From Anaspis maculata (taxonomy: Eukaryota > Arthropoda > Insecta > Coleoptera > Scraptiidae), in contig OX421961.1 in assembly GCA_949128115.1 (NCBI GenBank), positions 129,087,050-129,151,049 on the forward strand: a stretch of 64,000 bases of DNA, written 5' to 3'. The notes beneath the pieces are model-generated. The model searched no databases. It had not been told where the DNA came from and saw only the letters and a list, made by a program, of their open reading frames with translations. The translations under genes were made by a program, and so were the position numbers. Numbering within the stretch: the stretch's first letter is position 1; every line of letters begins with the position of its first letter. Below are positions 53,514 through 64,000 of the stretch, piece after piece.

Positions 53514-55791
53514 TTTATGAAATGTGTTACTATAGTTCAATAGAGACCTGTTTTGGTGAACTTTCGTTCAAAGTTGAGTAAAACCGGTTGAACGATTCAA
53601 AAGTTATGCAAGAAAAACTGTTTTTAAAAAACAATTCCGAAGGCCTGTATCTCCGTTATTATGCGTTTGCGGGGGTATGTTGATCAAGGAAAGACCCCTT
53701 ATTTTTCAATTTTCCATCTCCCTGTGAGTTTTGTAACACTTCTTCTGGGACACCCTGTATACATTTTGTGCATAAAACAAAATAGAGCCTCCTACTGCAC
53801 TTTTTTCTTTATAGTAATTTTTCACTTATGTCATTTATTTATTTCTGGAGTATATTCCATTGATATCGAGTGACGAAGCCATTAATAATTGAAATCAGAA
53901 AAGTAACCGATTAGGTATTGCCCAGTTGCTTGTTACACTGTTGGGATTTTCTACGGGACTGGAGATGCAGTCCAGGCATTAACTCTGCAAATACGACAGA
54001 GGTCTGATTTTTTGCGGACTATAAATATTGTATGATGATATCGGATGGGAACCGCTCGGGCTTACAGGCGGCGGCACGCGGTGAACTTCAAAGGGAAATA
54101 TTCAACATTGATTTCGGTCAATACTATTCATGATATTTGAATTTTGAAAGAAGGTCAATATACAATATTTACCACAGAATAAAATGACCACTTTAGATTT
54201 TCTAAATTTTTTTCGAAAATTTGAGAAAATCGAAAAAAAAACTTCCGAAAAATACAAAAATTGAAAATTCTGACTACAGCATCAAATAGTTATATATTCT
54301 TAAAATAATAACGTTTGAATTTTCAAAATCGGTCTATTAAGTGAATTTTGAGAATGTTAATAGTTTCCACGCCATCTCGCGTCTCAGAAACACATTATTT
54401 TATCGTCCCCTTGAGCCTCAACGATGTTGTCTATAGAATCCAGCAAGCTCCGAGGGCCAAGATGAAGATGAACATTGTCTTTCTTGACCCCCTCACACGT
54501 TTCCCGGAAAGTAACGAAGTGCCAGGACTCAGGACGAACAGTTATGAGCAATGTTGCAAAATTCGCTGGAGATCCCAATGCGCGAGTAAGACGCATCTGC
54601 ACAATTGGTGGAGGTGTCGTGCTTCGAGAGCTTGTCAGAATATCGGCGAACCTGATGAACTTCTTTCTACAGCCCACGCGAATGAGCTGGCGGCCTATGC
54701 TGAACCTCAATTATTGGAAGACTCCTGGAATGTTATTGGAGGCAACACGCGAGTATATGAGATGTAGCATTGGTCAGGGCGAGCAGATTTGAATTCGCAG
54801 CGAAAGTGAACAAACACATCGGCGGTTTGTGGAACAAGCTTCTGCATATCGTTTTATAACTTATTTTTTTGTGATCATGGCTATCATATAGCCAGAACGG
54901 TAGTCGTCTGTAGTGGTGCTGGCAGTTTTCCATAGTTTTCCCAAAATAATTTTGACAGAAACTGTTGAATTCATTTCATAGAGTTTGCGACTGCGTTGAG
55001 AAGTCAATCATACTTGAGAATCTGCTCACTTGAGACGGAGCTAAAGCGAATTACAATTCTTTTTCTCTCTTTTATTGCAAGAGCTCCCCAAAAGGAATAA
55101 AACAAAATCAGAGACTCTCCTTTATTGAAACGAATAATTTTTATTCAACTGTCACAAATACCGCCACAAGGAGATATAAGCGCTTGAACTCACGATAAGT
55201 AGTTATTATTTACTTCTATATTCTATATATTTTTGTCTTGTATCTTAATGGCACTACTGACACAAAGAAGTCTCTCTTTTGAAAACTAGAGGCACAGGTA
55301 GATACCTATCCTTCTCAGAAAGTAGTAGCCGTTCACACATAATGAGAAATCAACAAATCTCGCTGTGAAACCGCTTTTTTTTCCAGCGCCCAGTCATTCC
55401 CGATGACCGAGCGTTTTCTCACGGTCGCCGCATGTAACATCGCCGAAAAGACTGGTGTGTATAGGAAACGATTCAAAAACTCTTGATGGGCCCTAAGGGG
55501 GAGAAGCGAAGCGCGAGGATAAGTATTCAAACTTGACGCCATAATTTCCGAGCCGAGGCTCCGAAACACACACCGAAGACGTCCATCCAAGAGACATTTA
55601 ATATACAAAACAAGGACTCGCTGGATGCCGCATTCATGGCATACATACAGTTTTGAGTGACAGCTCCACGTCGTAAGAGAGCTTACAAGACGTGGCATAG
55701 AGAACGGATCGGTGCGGCTTTGTTCGTATTGAGACTATGCCTACTTGGGAGAGCGAGCGCCCCTGGGTCTTATGGTGGCGGGTTGGAAGCG
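53514..55791. other. No recognised gene
   Basis: Contains ACACCCTGTATA at about 53750. At 54348-54792 overlapping frames are open on both strands (for example MSNVAKFAGDPNARVRRICT on plus; FATLLITVRPESWHF on minus), so the stretch may be decayed coding sequence, but I could not identify it. 55140-55320 resembles 37130-37290. Confidence 0.3.
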
Positions 55792-56238
55792 TCATAGTCG
55801 CTTGAGTTCGGGCTCTCTTCTCGTCTCGTAGAAAAACTCAGGTAGGGAAACCAGTTGAAAGCTTGATCCAAAGCCGTAATGCCGCAGCGTTTCATAATAG
55901 GGTGGAGTATTAAAATTGACCGACCACACATCGACGACGGGTTTCGGGGAACTTGCGATTCGTGGTGTGTAGAGAGGTGAGTATGGGAGATGTATTTGAT
56001 AGTTGGCGTTATGGTCCACCATTATCAGAGTCTCCCTCCTATTTCTATTGAATTTGTTTCGAACACGGGTTGATGAATTGCCAGAAACAAAATTGCGTTG
56101 GATGCTTTGAAATTTGCTTCCTTTTGTAATTTTAAACTCAGGAGTGGAAGAAACTGGACTGAGTATACCACTACTTACTATACCCAACATTTTGTGGTTA
56201 TGCTGTATTCCACAAACAAAATTTTCAAGTCTAATCAT
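55792..56238 (-). CDS. Unrecognised 148-aa ORF
   Basis: ATG at 56238 to TAG/TGA at 55792. The text includes FVCGIQHNHKMLGIVSSGIL, NKFNRNRRETLIMVDHNANY and YETLRHYGFGSSFQLVSLPE. It is longer than expected by chance in this AT-rich DNA and has a mixed composition without obvious low complexity. I see no signal peptide, membrane segment or known motif. No flanking TIR or splice site was identified. It could be an exon, a mobile-element ORF or chance. Confidence 0.25.
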   Translation of the reverse strand: MIRLENFVCGIQHNHKMLGIVSSGILSPVSSTPEFKITKGSKFQSIQRNFVSGNSSTRVRNKFNRNRRETLIMVDHNANYQIHLPYSPLYTPRIASSPKPVVDVWSVNFNTPPYYETLRHYGFGSSFQLVSLPEFFYETRREPELKRL

Positions 56239-57869
56239 TCTTTTTAACGTAACAAATTTGAGTTTGGAGCTTCAACCTTCCACCTATGTTCCAAAAGTTT
56301 CGTAGCTTTTTGCAAAAATACCGAGTTCAGATTATTGTCTATATGAAATATTAACAAGTGGATAAGCAGTTTGTGTGGCTCACTGAGCATTAGAACAACA
56401 TACCTGAATATTACGCAGTACCTAATTAATGCGTTTACATTTGCTCAATTTGCCCAGGTCTTGGCGCAACGTACTGTGTTGATTGTCGAACGCCAAAGAC
56501 AATGAGTGTGAATAAGTTTTAGAAACCCCTCGCCGTTGCCTTATTGCCTTACCTTGTGCCATATCCTATGGACATTACCGGCTTTGTTTTACATTTTACC
56601 ATGTACCCACTGCAGATGAATAAGTTCCAATTAGCGGACTTATACCTACTTACACATGCGTTTTTAGTCCATTTTCGAATCTGTATTACGACAATTCTGG
56701 GTCACAGCAACAAGAAAGTATGAACAATGAGCGCGCGGAGGATATTTGAATTATTATGTAAATACAGGTGCATCCAACGCATAAGTAGTGAATAAACAAC
56801 ATATTTCAGAATAATAATATTGTGTATACATAGTACATACTCTACCATCGTGGAATGTTTTAAAGAGCTTGTCCAGGTAAAGATCAACCTAAGGATCAAC
56901 CCTTGATCTAAATTTCCTCGTAAATTCCGAAAAGGAAAGGCTGGCAGTTCTTAGAAAAGTGTAGGGTAGGACTGTTGTTAGCATTTATATCTAGCTGGTA
57001 CCTACTAATAACTACTTATAGAAAGCAGATTTTGCAAAACAAAGCATAGCAAGTTAATAAAGAACTATACCATTCCACCAGTATTTCCATTTATTTTATC
57101 TTCCCATCCTAGCGGCAAGAAATACAAGAAAATTCGTTAGACGGCACATATCCTGTCCGTTTATTTCCTTTTATGGCGGACATTCAAAGTTTCAAGTGCC
57201 GTGCTATAAAATGATGTAAATAAACAAAACTTGAGTATACTAGACCTGAAGCTGGAACCGGAGCCTACACCAGCCTCAGATATTCATTCCCGGGGTTACT
57301 GGTGTAGGGTGTAGTGGCATAGCTAGTTGGGTAAGTGGAGCACAAAAGAAGCTTTTGCGTCAATATTGCATCATGTTCCATCCAAAATTCACAACTTTGA
57401 TGGAAATAGCAGGTAGCGGGTAGCATGCTCCTGGAATCTTATGGTACTAGGTACAATACGATGTTCTAGTTAATTTTTTTAAACTATACCACTATGAATT
57501 CGAAACGTTGTCACAATGATTTATAGGACACATATACGACATATAGGTACAAGATGTTCATGTCAAGATTGACTCCTCGATTGACTCCCCCACTAGCCGC
57601 CCTACCCCTGAGACCGTTTTTGAGATAAAAACAGATTCTTGAAAGATTTTTGCAGAAAAACTTGAATTTGGCAAAAAAATACAACTTTTGGTTTCCTACA
57701 AAGCGTCACAAAAAAACCTATGCAAAACTACGTTCTTCATTGCAGGAAAAAAGCGTATGAACACTTCCTTAGTCGTGTTACGTCTTCAAAAGAAGAAGAA
57801 AGTTACCATTCTAATGCGAAGCGTTCTAACAGGCCTTTCAAAAGGAGCTCGTTTGTGTGTTGTCGTTAG
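56239..57869. other. Non-genic stretch
   Basis: AT-rich with scattered TAGGTACCTA strings; no gene or repeat structure recognised. Confidence 0.4.
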
Positions 57870-59070
57870 ATAAGGAGGCCTAGTGCACCCCTTTGTGTCT
57901 TTTCTTGCGCTTTCCTCAGCTTCAGTGAGCCTCTTGGCAGTATTGGTTCTTCCTTCCGGAACCCCTAGTACCTACCCCCTTGGTTCCTTGCTGGTCCGTT
58001 GGAAGCCCTGATAATAATAATAATAATAATAATAATATATTTATTGATCCCATTTTGGACATATATAAATGTATGGGGACAAGTCAGTTCAGGCAGGTAG
58101 CCGGTTTATCTTGTGAAGATAAATAAGTGAAAGTTAATGAATATATGAATAACAATAACACACACAGAATATAGATAAAATGAGCAGCAGCGATAACAAC
58201 AACAGAATAGAGTTTTTATATACAATCGTGCATCATTTCGGTGTAACTGTAGTAGGCCGCATCCAAAAGTCTTCCCCTTAGTTCTGTTCTGAATTCATAG
58301 AAGCCTAAGCGTCTTAACCGCTCTGGGAGTTTATTATAGAGTCTAATGCCTAAGTACAAGGGACTCTGATGAGCTGCTTGTGTGTTCTTGTGGTTTTCGG
58401 AACTTCAGTTAGCCTCCTCGTATCTTCTCGCGTATCTCCTGGGGTTACTGTCTATTATGTTGCTGTGTCGTCGTTTGGTATCCAAGTATAATATGAGTCT
58501 TCTTGTATTCTCATTTCTTGTGTGGAAGCCTTATGAGCCCTTTGTGTCTCCTGATGACTTGGAGACACTTTTTTGACTAGCAGCTATAGTGAGCTGGTTT
58601 GTATCATCTTGTTGTGCTTTAAGGAACCACGCTAGGCGCTTTTTTGCCTTCTTGTGTTATAAAGCCCTTGTGGCCTCCCTATATCTTGTTTTGTCTAACT
58701 TGATCTTGGAACCTTCGTTAGGTCTCTAATTGAGTCTACATATCTCATCTGGGGCGCAAATAAGCCACTTTTACTTGTATAATTTGAAGCCTTACCGAAC
58801 CTCACGTATATAGTCACTCTCGGAACTCTAGTGAGCTATTTTTTTGTTGAACAATTCTCCTTCTCATCTCATGCTCCGGAGCCTTGTGCCGATCCACTGG
58901 GTTTATCTTGCATCGTCGTTTAATGCGCTAGTTGACCCCCCGATTGACCCCCATATGTCTCCATGTCTCGTTTGGAACGCCAATGACCCTCTCGTGCCTT
59001 TTAGGTTCTGATAAACCCTCGTGTCTTCTTGTGACCGAGCTTGTGACTCTCGTAATTCTAGCGAATCGCT
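57870..59070. repeat. Degenerate GAGCC/CTTGTGTCT repeat array
   Basis: Loose repeats of GGAGCCNTNNTGAGCC and CCTTGTGTCTTCT, akin to the 41.4-44.9 kb array but more diverged. Interrupted by a LINE tail at 58011-58376. It passes directly into the 51-bp array at about 59070. Confidence 0.6.
58011..58376 (-). pseudogene. 5'-truncated LINE, 3' end with (ATT)n tail
   Basis: Minus strand: AAHQSPLYLGIRLYNKLPER, LRRLGFYEFRTELRGRLLDA and AYYSYTEMMHDCI with a stop, the C-terminus of a Jockey/CR1-like ORF2 (LGIRLYNxLPxxLR). A roughly 200-bp 3' UTR and a (TTA/ATT)n tail of nine or so units at 58011-58037 follow. It is a different family from the tail at 42161-42535. Confidence 0.8.
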
Positions 59071-59079
59071 TTGATGCCT

Positions 59080-62000
59080 AAAAACAAAATGAGCATGTTA
59101 CTTTTGAAGAGAAGAAAAAACTGCTTCTGCCAAAGGCGACTTATTACTATATATGACGTTCTTGACGAGCCAAAAAGAGTCTCCGATGGCGACTTATTAG
59201 CAAAAATCGCTTTGAGGAGCCAAAAAGAGTTATGTGATTTGAAAAAGAGCTACCGAAGGCGACTTGATGATAAATGACGTTCTTGAAGAGCCAAAATAAT
59301 TTGCTGGTGGCGACTTTATACTAAGTAGAAAATGTTTTTGAAAAATAAAGAATGATTGTACCAAATACCAGAAGATCCATTTGAAGAAGAGCCAAAAGAA
59401 GGTGCCGATGACTTAATACTAGAGTTTGTTTTTGAAGAACCAAAGAGTCGCCCGGGCAACTCTGATGCCTGAAGTCGCTCTGAAAGGGCCAAAGGAGTCA
59501 CCGATGGCAATTTGATAACAGAAGAGCCAAAACAAAAAATCGTCGAATACTTATTACCAGAAGTCACGTTTGAGGAGACAAAAAAACTGCCGAGGGCGAC
59601 TTGATACAGATACTAGAAGTAGTTTTTGAAGAGTAAAACAAAATATTTTTGAAAACGACTTCATAATATGTAACAGAAGTCGCACTTGGTGTGTCTAAAG
59701 AGTTGTCTACGACTCAATACTAGAGTTTGATGTCTGAAGCCGAGTCTGAAGCTGATATGAAATATCCACTGATGGCGACTTTATAACAGAAGTTGCATTT
59801 GAAGAGCCAAAGAGAGTTGTCGAATGCGACTAAATAAATACTAGAAGTCACGCGCACGCTTGGAAAGATAAAAAAAAGCTGCCGAATGCGATTTTATGCT
59901 GGATGACGTTCTTCAAGACCTCAAAAGAGTTGCCGGAAGCGACTTGATACTAGAAGTAGCCTTTGAAGAGTCAAAAATGATAATCGAGAGTGACTTAATA
60001 CCAGAAGTTGCATTTGAAAATCTCAAAAATGTCTTAGAAAACGACTTGATCCTAGAGTTAGTATTTGGAGAGCCAAAGAGTCGCCGAAGGCGACTCAATG
60101 TCTGAAGTCGCTTTGGAAGAGCCAAAAATAATGTTCCAATGCGACTTAGTACATAAGTTACGTTAAAAGAGACAGAAAGAGGCGCCGAAGGCGACTCAAT
60201 ACTAAATGACGTTCTCGAGGAGTCAAATATAGTTGGCGGAGACAACTTGATACTAGAATTCTCTTCTGGAAAACCAAAGAGTCGCCTAAGGTGATTTGAT
60301 CTTGACAATTGCTTTGAAAGACGCTGAAAGAGTGACCAATGGCAACTTAAAGGCAGAAGTTGCATTTGAAGAGCCGAAAGGAGTTGTCGAATGCAATTTG
60401 ATTACTAAAAGTCACGCGCACGCTTGAAACAATGAAGAGAGCTGCCGAATGCGACTTTATCTCAGATGACGTTTTTAAAGAACAAAAAAAAATCAGAAAG
60501 GCGACTTGATTCTCAAAATCGCCCAGAAAGACCCAAAAAGAGTCGTCAATGACGACCTAATTGCAGAAGTCGCATTTGAAGGGCCAAAGAGTTGTAAAAT
60601 GCAAATTATCACCAGAAGTTACATCTGAAAAAGATGAAAGAGCTCCTGAAGGTGACCTAATACTGAATGACGTTTTTGAAGAGCCAAAATTGATTGTCGA
60701 CTGCGACTCAACACCAGAAGTTCCGCTTGAAGGAGCAAAAAGAGCTGCCGAAGGCGACTTAATACTAAACGGCGTTCTTGAAGACCTCAAAAGAGTTTCC
60801 GCGGGCGACTTGATACTGGAAGTAGCCTTTGAAGAGTCAAAAATGATAATCGAGAGTGACTTAATACCAGAAGTCGCATTTGAAGAGTCCTTGGTTGATT
60901 TTTGGAGAACCAAGGAGTCGCCGTCGGCGACTCAATGCCCAAAGTCGCTTTGGAAGAGCCAAAAAAAAATAATTTAATGCGAATTAGTACAGAAGTTACG
61001 TTGGAAGAGACAGAAAAAGATGCTGAAGACGACTTGATACTAATGGACGTTCTCGAGGAGTAAAATAGAGTTGCCGAAGATAACCTGATACTAGAATTCG
61101 GTTTCGGAAAACCGGTGAGTCGCCGAACGCGACTTGATCCAAAAAATTGCTTTAAAAGACGCTAAAAGAGTGACCAATGGCGACTTAATGACAAAAGTTG
61201 CATTTGAGGAGCCAAAAGGAGTTGTCGAATGCGACTTCAAACTGGATGAGGTCCTTGAAGGGCCAAAAGGTGTTGCCGAAGGTGACCTGATACTAGGAGT
61301 AGTTTTTGTGGAGCCAACGACGACTTAATACTAGAATTCGCCTTGAATTGGCTCCCATGAAATCACTTTGAAAGAGCCGGGAAGCGAGGCCAAGAGAGTT
61401 GTCGAATGCGTCTCACTTTCAGAAATCACGTTTGAAGAGGCAAAAAGAGCTGCCGAATGCGACCTTATATTGAATAACATTTTTGTAGAGCCAAAAAGAG
61501 TAGCCTTTGGAGTTGCCGAAGGCGACTTTATACTAGAAATGGTTTTTGAAGGGCCAAAAATGATTCTAGGAAACGACTTAATATCGGAGGTCGCATTTGG
61601 GTGACAAAAAATGTTTGCCAAAGGCGACTTGTCACTAGAATCCGTTTTTGAAGGATGAAAGAGTCTATTTAGGCGACTTGATCTTGAAACTTGCTTTGGC
61701 AGAGACAAAAAAAATCACCGATGGCGACTTAATAACAGAAGTCGCATTTGAAGAGTCAAAGGAGATGTTGAATGCAATGTATCATCAGAAATCACGTTTG
61801 GAGAAGCAAAAAGAGCTGCCGAAAGCGACTCACTACTAAACGACATTCTTAAAGAGCCAGAAAAATCACCGAGGTCGACTTAATACTCACTTGAAGTAGT
61901 TTTTGAAGACCCAAAAATGATTGTCGAAGGCGACTCAAACCAAAAGTCGCACTTGAAGCGCCTAAAGAGTTGTCGACGACTTAATAGTATAGAGTTTGAT

Positions 62001-64000
62001 GCCCAAGGTCGATATGAAATATCCAAAAAAAGTCACTGATGCTTACTTGATAACTGAAGTTGCATTTGAAGAGCCAGAAAGAGTTGTCGGATGCGACTAA
62101 ATACCAGAATTCACGCTTGAAGAGATGAAAAAAGCTGCCGAAGGCAATTTTATGCAAAATGACGTTCTTGAAGAACCAAAAAAAAAAAATTACAAAGGCA
62201 ACTTGATCCTCAAAATAGCTCAGAAAGACGCAAAAAGATTTGCTGAAGGCGACTTCATACAAGAAGTAGTTTTTGAAGAGCCAAAAATGATTTTCGAAGG
62301 CGACTTAATACCAGAAGTCGCATGTGAAGAGCCAAAAGAGTCGCCGGCGACTTAATACCAGAGTTCGATGCCTAAAGTCAATGTAAAATAGCCAAAAAGA
62401 GTCACTGATGGCAACTTAATAACAGAAATTGCATTTGAAGAGCCAAAAAGACTTGTCGATTGCGACCAAATAGCAGAATCCACGATTGAATAGATGAAAA
62501 AAGCTGCCAAAGGCGACTTTATGCTGGATGACGTTTTTGAACAACAGCAAAAAATTCACAAAGGCGACTTGATTTTCAAAAGAGCTAAGAAAGGCCCAAG
62601 GAGAGACGCCCATAACGACTTGATCGCAGGAGTCGCATTTCAAGAGTCAAAGAGTTGTAAAATGATAACCACCAGAAGTTACATCTGAAAATGCTAAAAG
62701 AGCTACTGGTGGTGCGAATAACCACCAGAAGTTACATCTGAAAAAGCTAAAAGAGCTCCTGGAGGTGACCTTATACAGAATGACATTTTCAAAAAGCCGA
62801 AATAAATTGTCAAGGACGACTCAACACCAGAAGTCACATTTTTTTAAGGGCCAAACAGAGTTGTCGAATGCAACTCATCAACAGAGGTCACGTTTGAAGA
62901 GGCAAAAAGAGCTGTCGAAGACGACTTAATACTAAATGACGTTCTTGAAGACCTCAAAAGAGTTGTCGAGAGCGACATGATACTAAAAGTAGTTTTTGAA
63001 GAGTCAAAAATGATGATCGAGGATGACTCAATACCAGAAGTCGCATATGAAGAGCCAAAAATGTCGTCGAAAACGGCTTGATTCTATACAGTTAGTTCTT
63101 GGAGAATCAAGGAGTCGCCGAAGGAGTCGCCGAAGGCGACTCAATGCCTGAAGTTGCTTTGGAAGAGCCAAAAAAAAGTTGTCCAATGCGACTTAGTGAA
63201 GACAACTTGATACCATAGTTCGTTTTTGGAAAACCGAAGAGTCGCCGAAGGCGACTTGGTCCTGAAAATTGCTTTGAAAGACGCTGAAAGAGTGGCCAAA
63301 GGCGACTTAATACTAGAGTTCGCTTCAAATTTGCTCTCATAAAATCACTCCAAAAGAGCCAGAAGCCGGAAGTGAGGCCAAAAGAGTTGTCGAATGCGTC
63401 TCATTTCCAGGAATCACGTTTGAAGAAGCAAAAAGAGCTGCCAAAGACGACTTAATACTAAATGACGTTCTTGAAGACCTCGAAAGAGTTGTCGAGATCG
63501 ATATGATACTCAAAGTAGTTTTTAAAGAGTCAAAAATGATGATCGAGGGTGAGTCAATACCAGAAGTCGCATATGAAGAGCCCAAAAATGTCGTCGAAAA
63601 CGGCTTGATTCCATACAGTTAGTTTTTGGAGAACCAAAGAGTCGCCGAAGGCGACTCAATGCCTGAAGTTGCTTTGGAAGAGCCAAAAAAAGTTGTCCAA
63701 TGCGACTTAGTGAAGACAACTTGATACTAGAATTTGTTTTTGGTAAACCAAAGAGTCGCCGAAGGCGACTTGGTCCTGAAAATTGCTTTGAAAGACGCTA
63801 AAAGAGTGGCCAATGGCGACTTAATGACAAAAGTTGCATCTGAAAAGCCAAAAAGACTTGTCGAATGCGACCAAATAGCAGAATCCACGATTGAATAGAT
63901 GAAAAAAGCTGCCAAAGGCGACTTTATGCTGGATGACGTTTTTGAACAACAGCAAAAAATTCACAAAGGCGACTTGATTTTCAAAAGAGCTAAGAAAGGC
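59080..64000 (+). repeat. 51-bp tandem array encoding a 17-residue repeat
   Basis: Nearly 5 kb, continuing past the window edge. Consensus unit: AAAAGAGTTGCCGAAGGCGA, then CTTAATACTAGAAGTCGC and ATTTGAAGAGCC, read on plus as KRVAEGDLILEVAFEEP. About 95 units fit. Frame is kept over runs of 3-8 units (best 60561-60977, 138 codons; also 59896-60105, 61368-61604, 62125-62355), then lost by small indels or stops. Larger duplications overlie it: 62491-62595 equals 63896-64000 (offset 1,405 bp), and about 63050-63290 recurs at about 63580-63790 (offset about 527 bp). Either a decayed repeat-protein exon or a minisatellite with a coding-like unit. Confidence 0.75.

Noticed and set aside
54348..54792. 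Possible histone-like gene on either strand
   Set aside because: Short resemblances (TIGGGVV; LRFSIGR) do not extend into a consistent histone-fold alignment in any frame.
59080..64000. CRISPR-like array
   Set aside because: Units are diverged 51-bp tandem repeats without unique spacers, in eukaryotic sequence.

Overview
The window looks like a stretch of invertebrate, most likely insect, nuclear genome. It is AT-rich, has short GT-AG introns, is full of TAGGTACC-type strings and CACCCTGTAT motifs, and carries P, Harbinger, hAT, Tc1/mariner, LINE and Ty3/gypsy remnants. There are no operons and no prokaryotic signals. I could not fix the species; a hemipteran is a guess.

Conventional genes are few. 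At 13.56-13.69 kb (+) lies what I read as the last coding exon of a RYBP/YAF2-like Polycomb protein. Facing it tail-to-tail at 14.22-14.55 kb (-) is a small two-exon gene for a PB1-like protein of about 92 residues. Their poly(A) signals lie within about 40 bp of each other. I recognise no other host gene with confidence; one coding-looking 70-residue frame is at 25.39-25.61 kb.

The rest is layered mobile DNA. 0-13 kb: hairpin MITEs, two decayed THAP-domain fragments, a Harbinger element bounded by TIRs, and two long inverted repeats. 15-20 kb: a shredded Ty3/gypsy pol on the minus strand, with one foldback between its pieces and another at its end. 21.6-22.7 kb: a second copy of the latter foldback family. 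22.7-29.4 kb: a LINE present twice as a 2.2-kb inverted duplication around a 2.2-kb spacer. Both arms carry the same MITE and the same stop codons. 30.3-35.3 kb: a three-exon P-element/THAP9-type transposase gene, close to intact but split by a 2,002-bp element with two apparently identical 842-bp inverted arms and a clean target duplication. 37.4-39.4 kb: a foldback inside another foldback. 41.4-44.9 kb: a TIR-bounded array of GAGCCC-type repeats with a 797-bp higher-order repeat, holding a LINE tail and a MITE. 45.1-50.8 kb: a TIR-bounded element with repeated GTTCTATRTCC motifs, holding a hAT element that itself holds a SINE-like tRNA segment and a nearly loopless palindrome. 52-53.5 kb: a YqaJ nuclease fragment and another foldback. 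57.9-59.1 kb: a second GAGCC-type array with a LINE tail. 59.1-64 kb, running off the end: a 51-bp tandem array that reads as a 17-residue protein repeat.

The outstanding feature is the density of long inverted repeats: about a dozen in 64 kb, several nested. Coordinates of diverged repeat edges are by eye and may be off by tens of bases.
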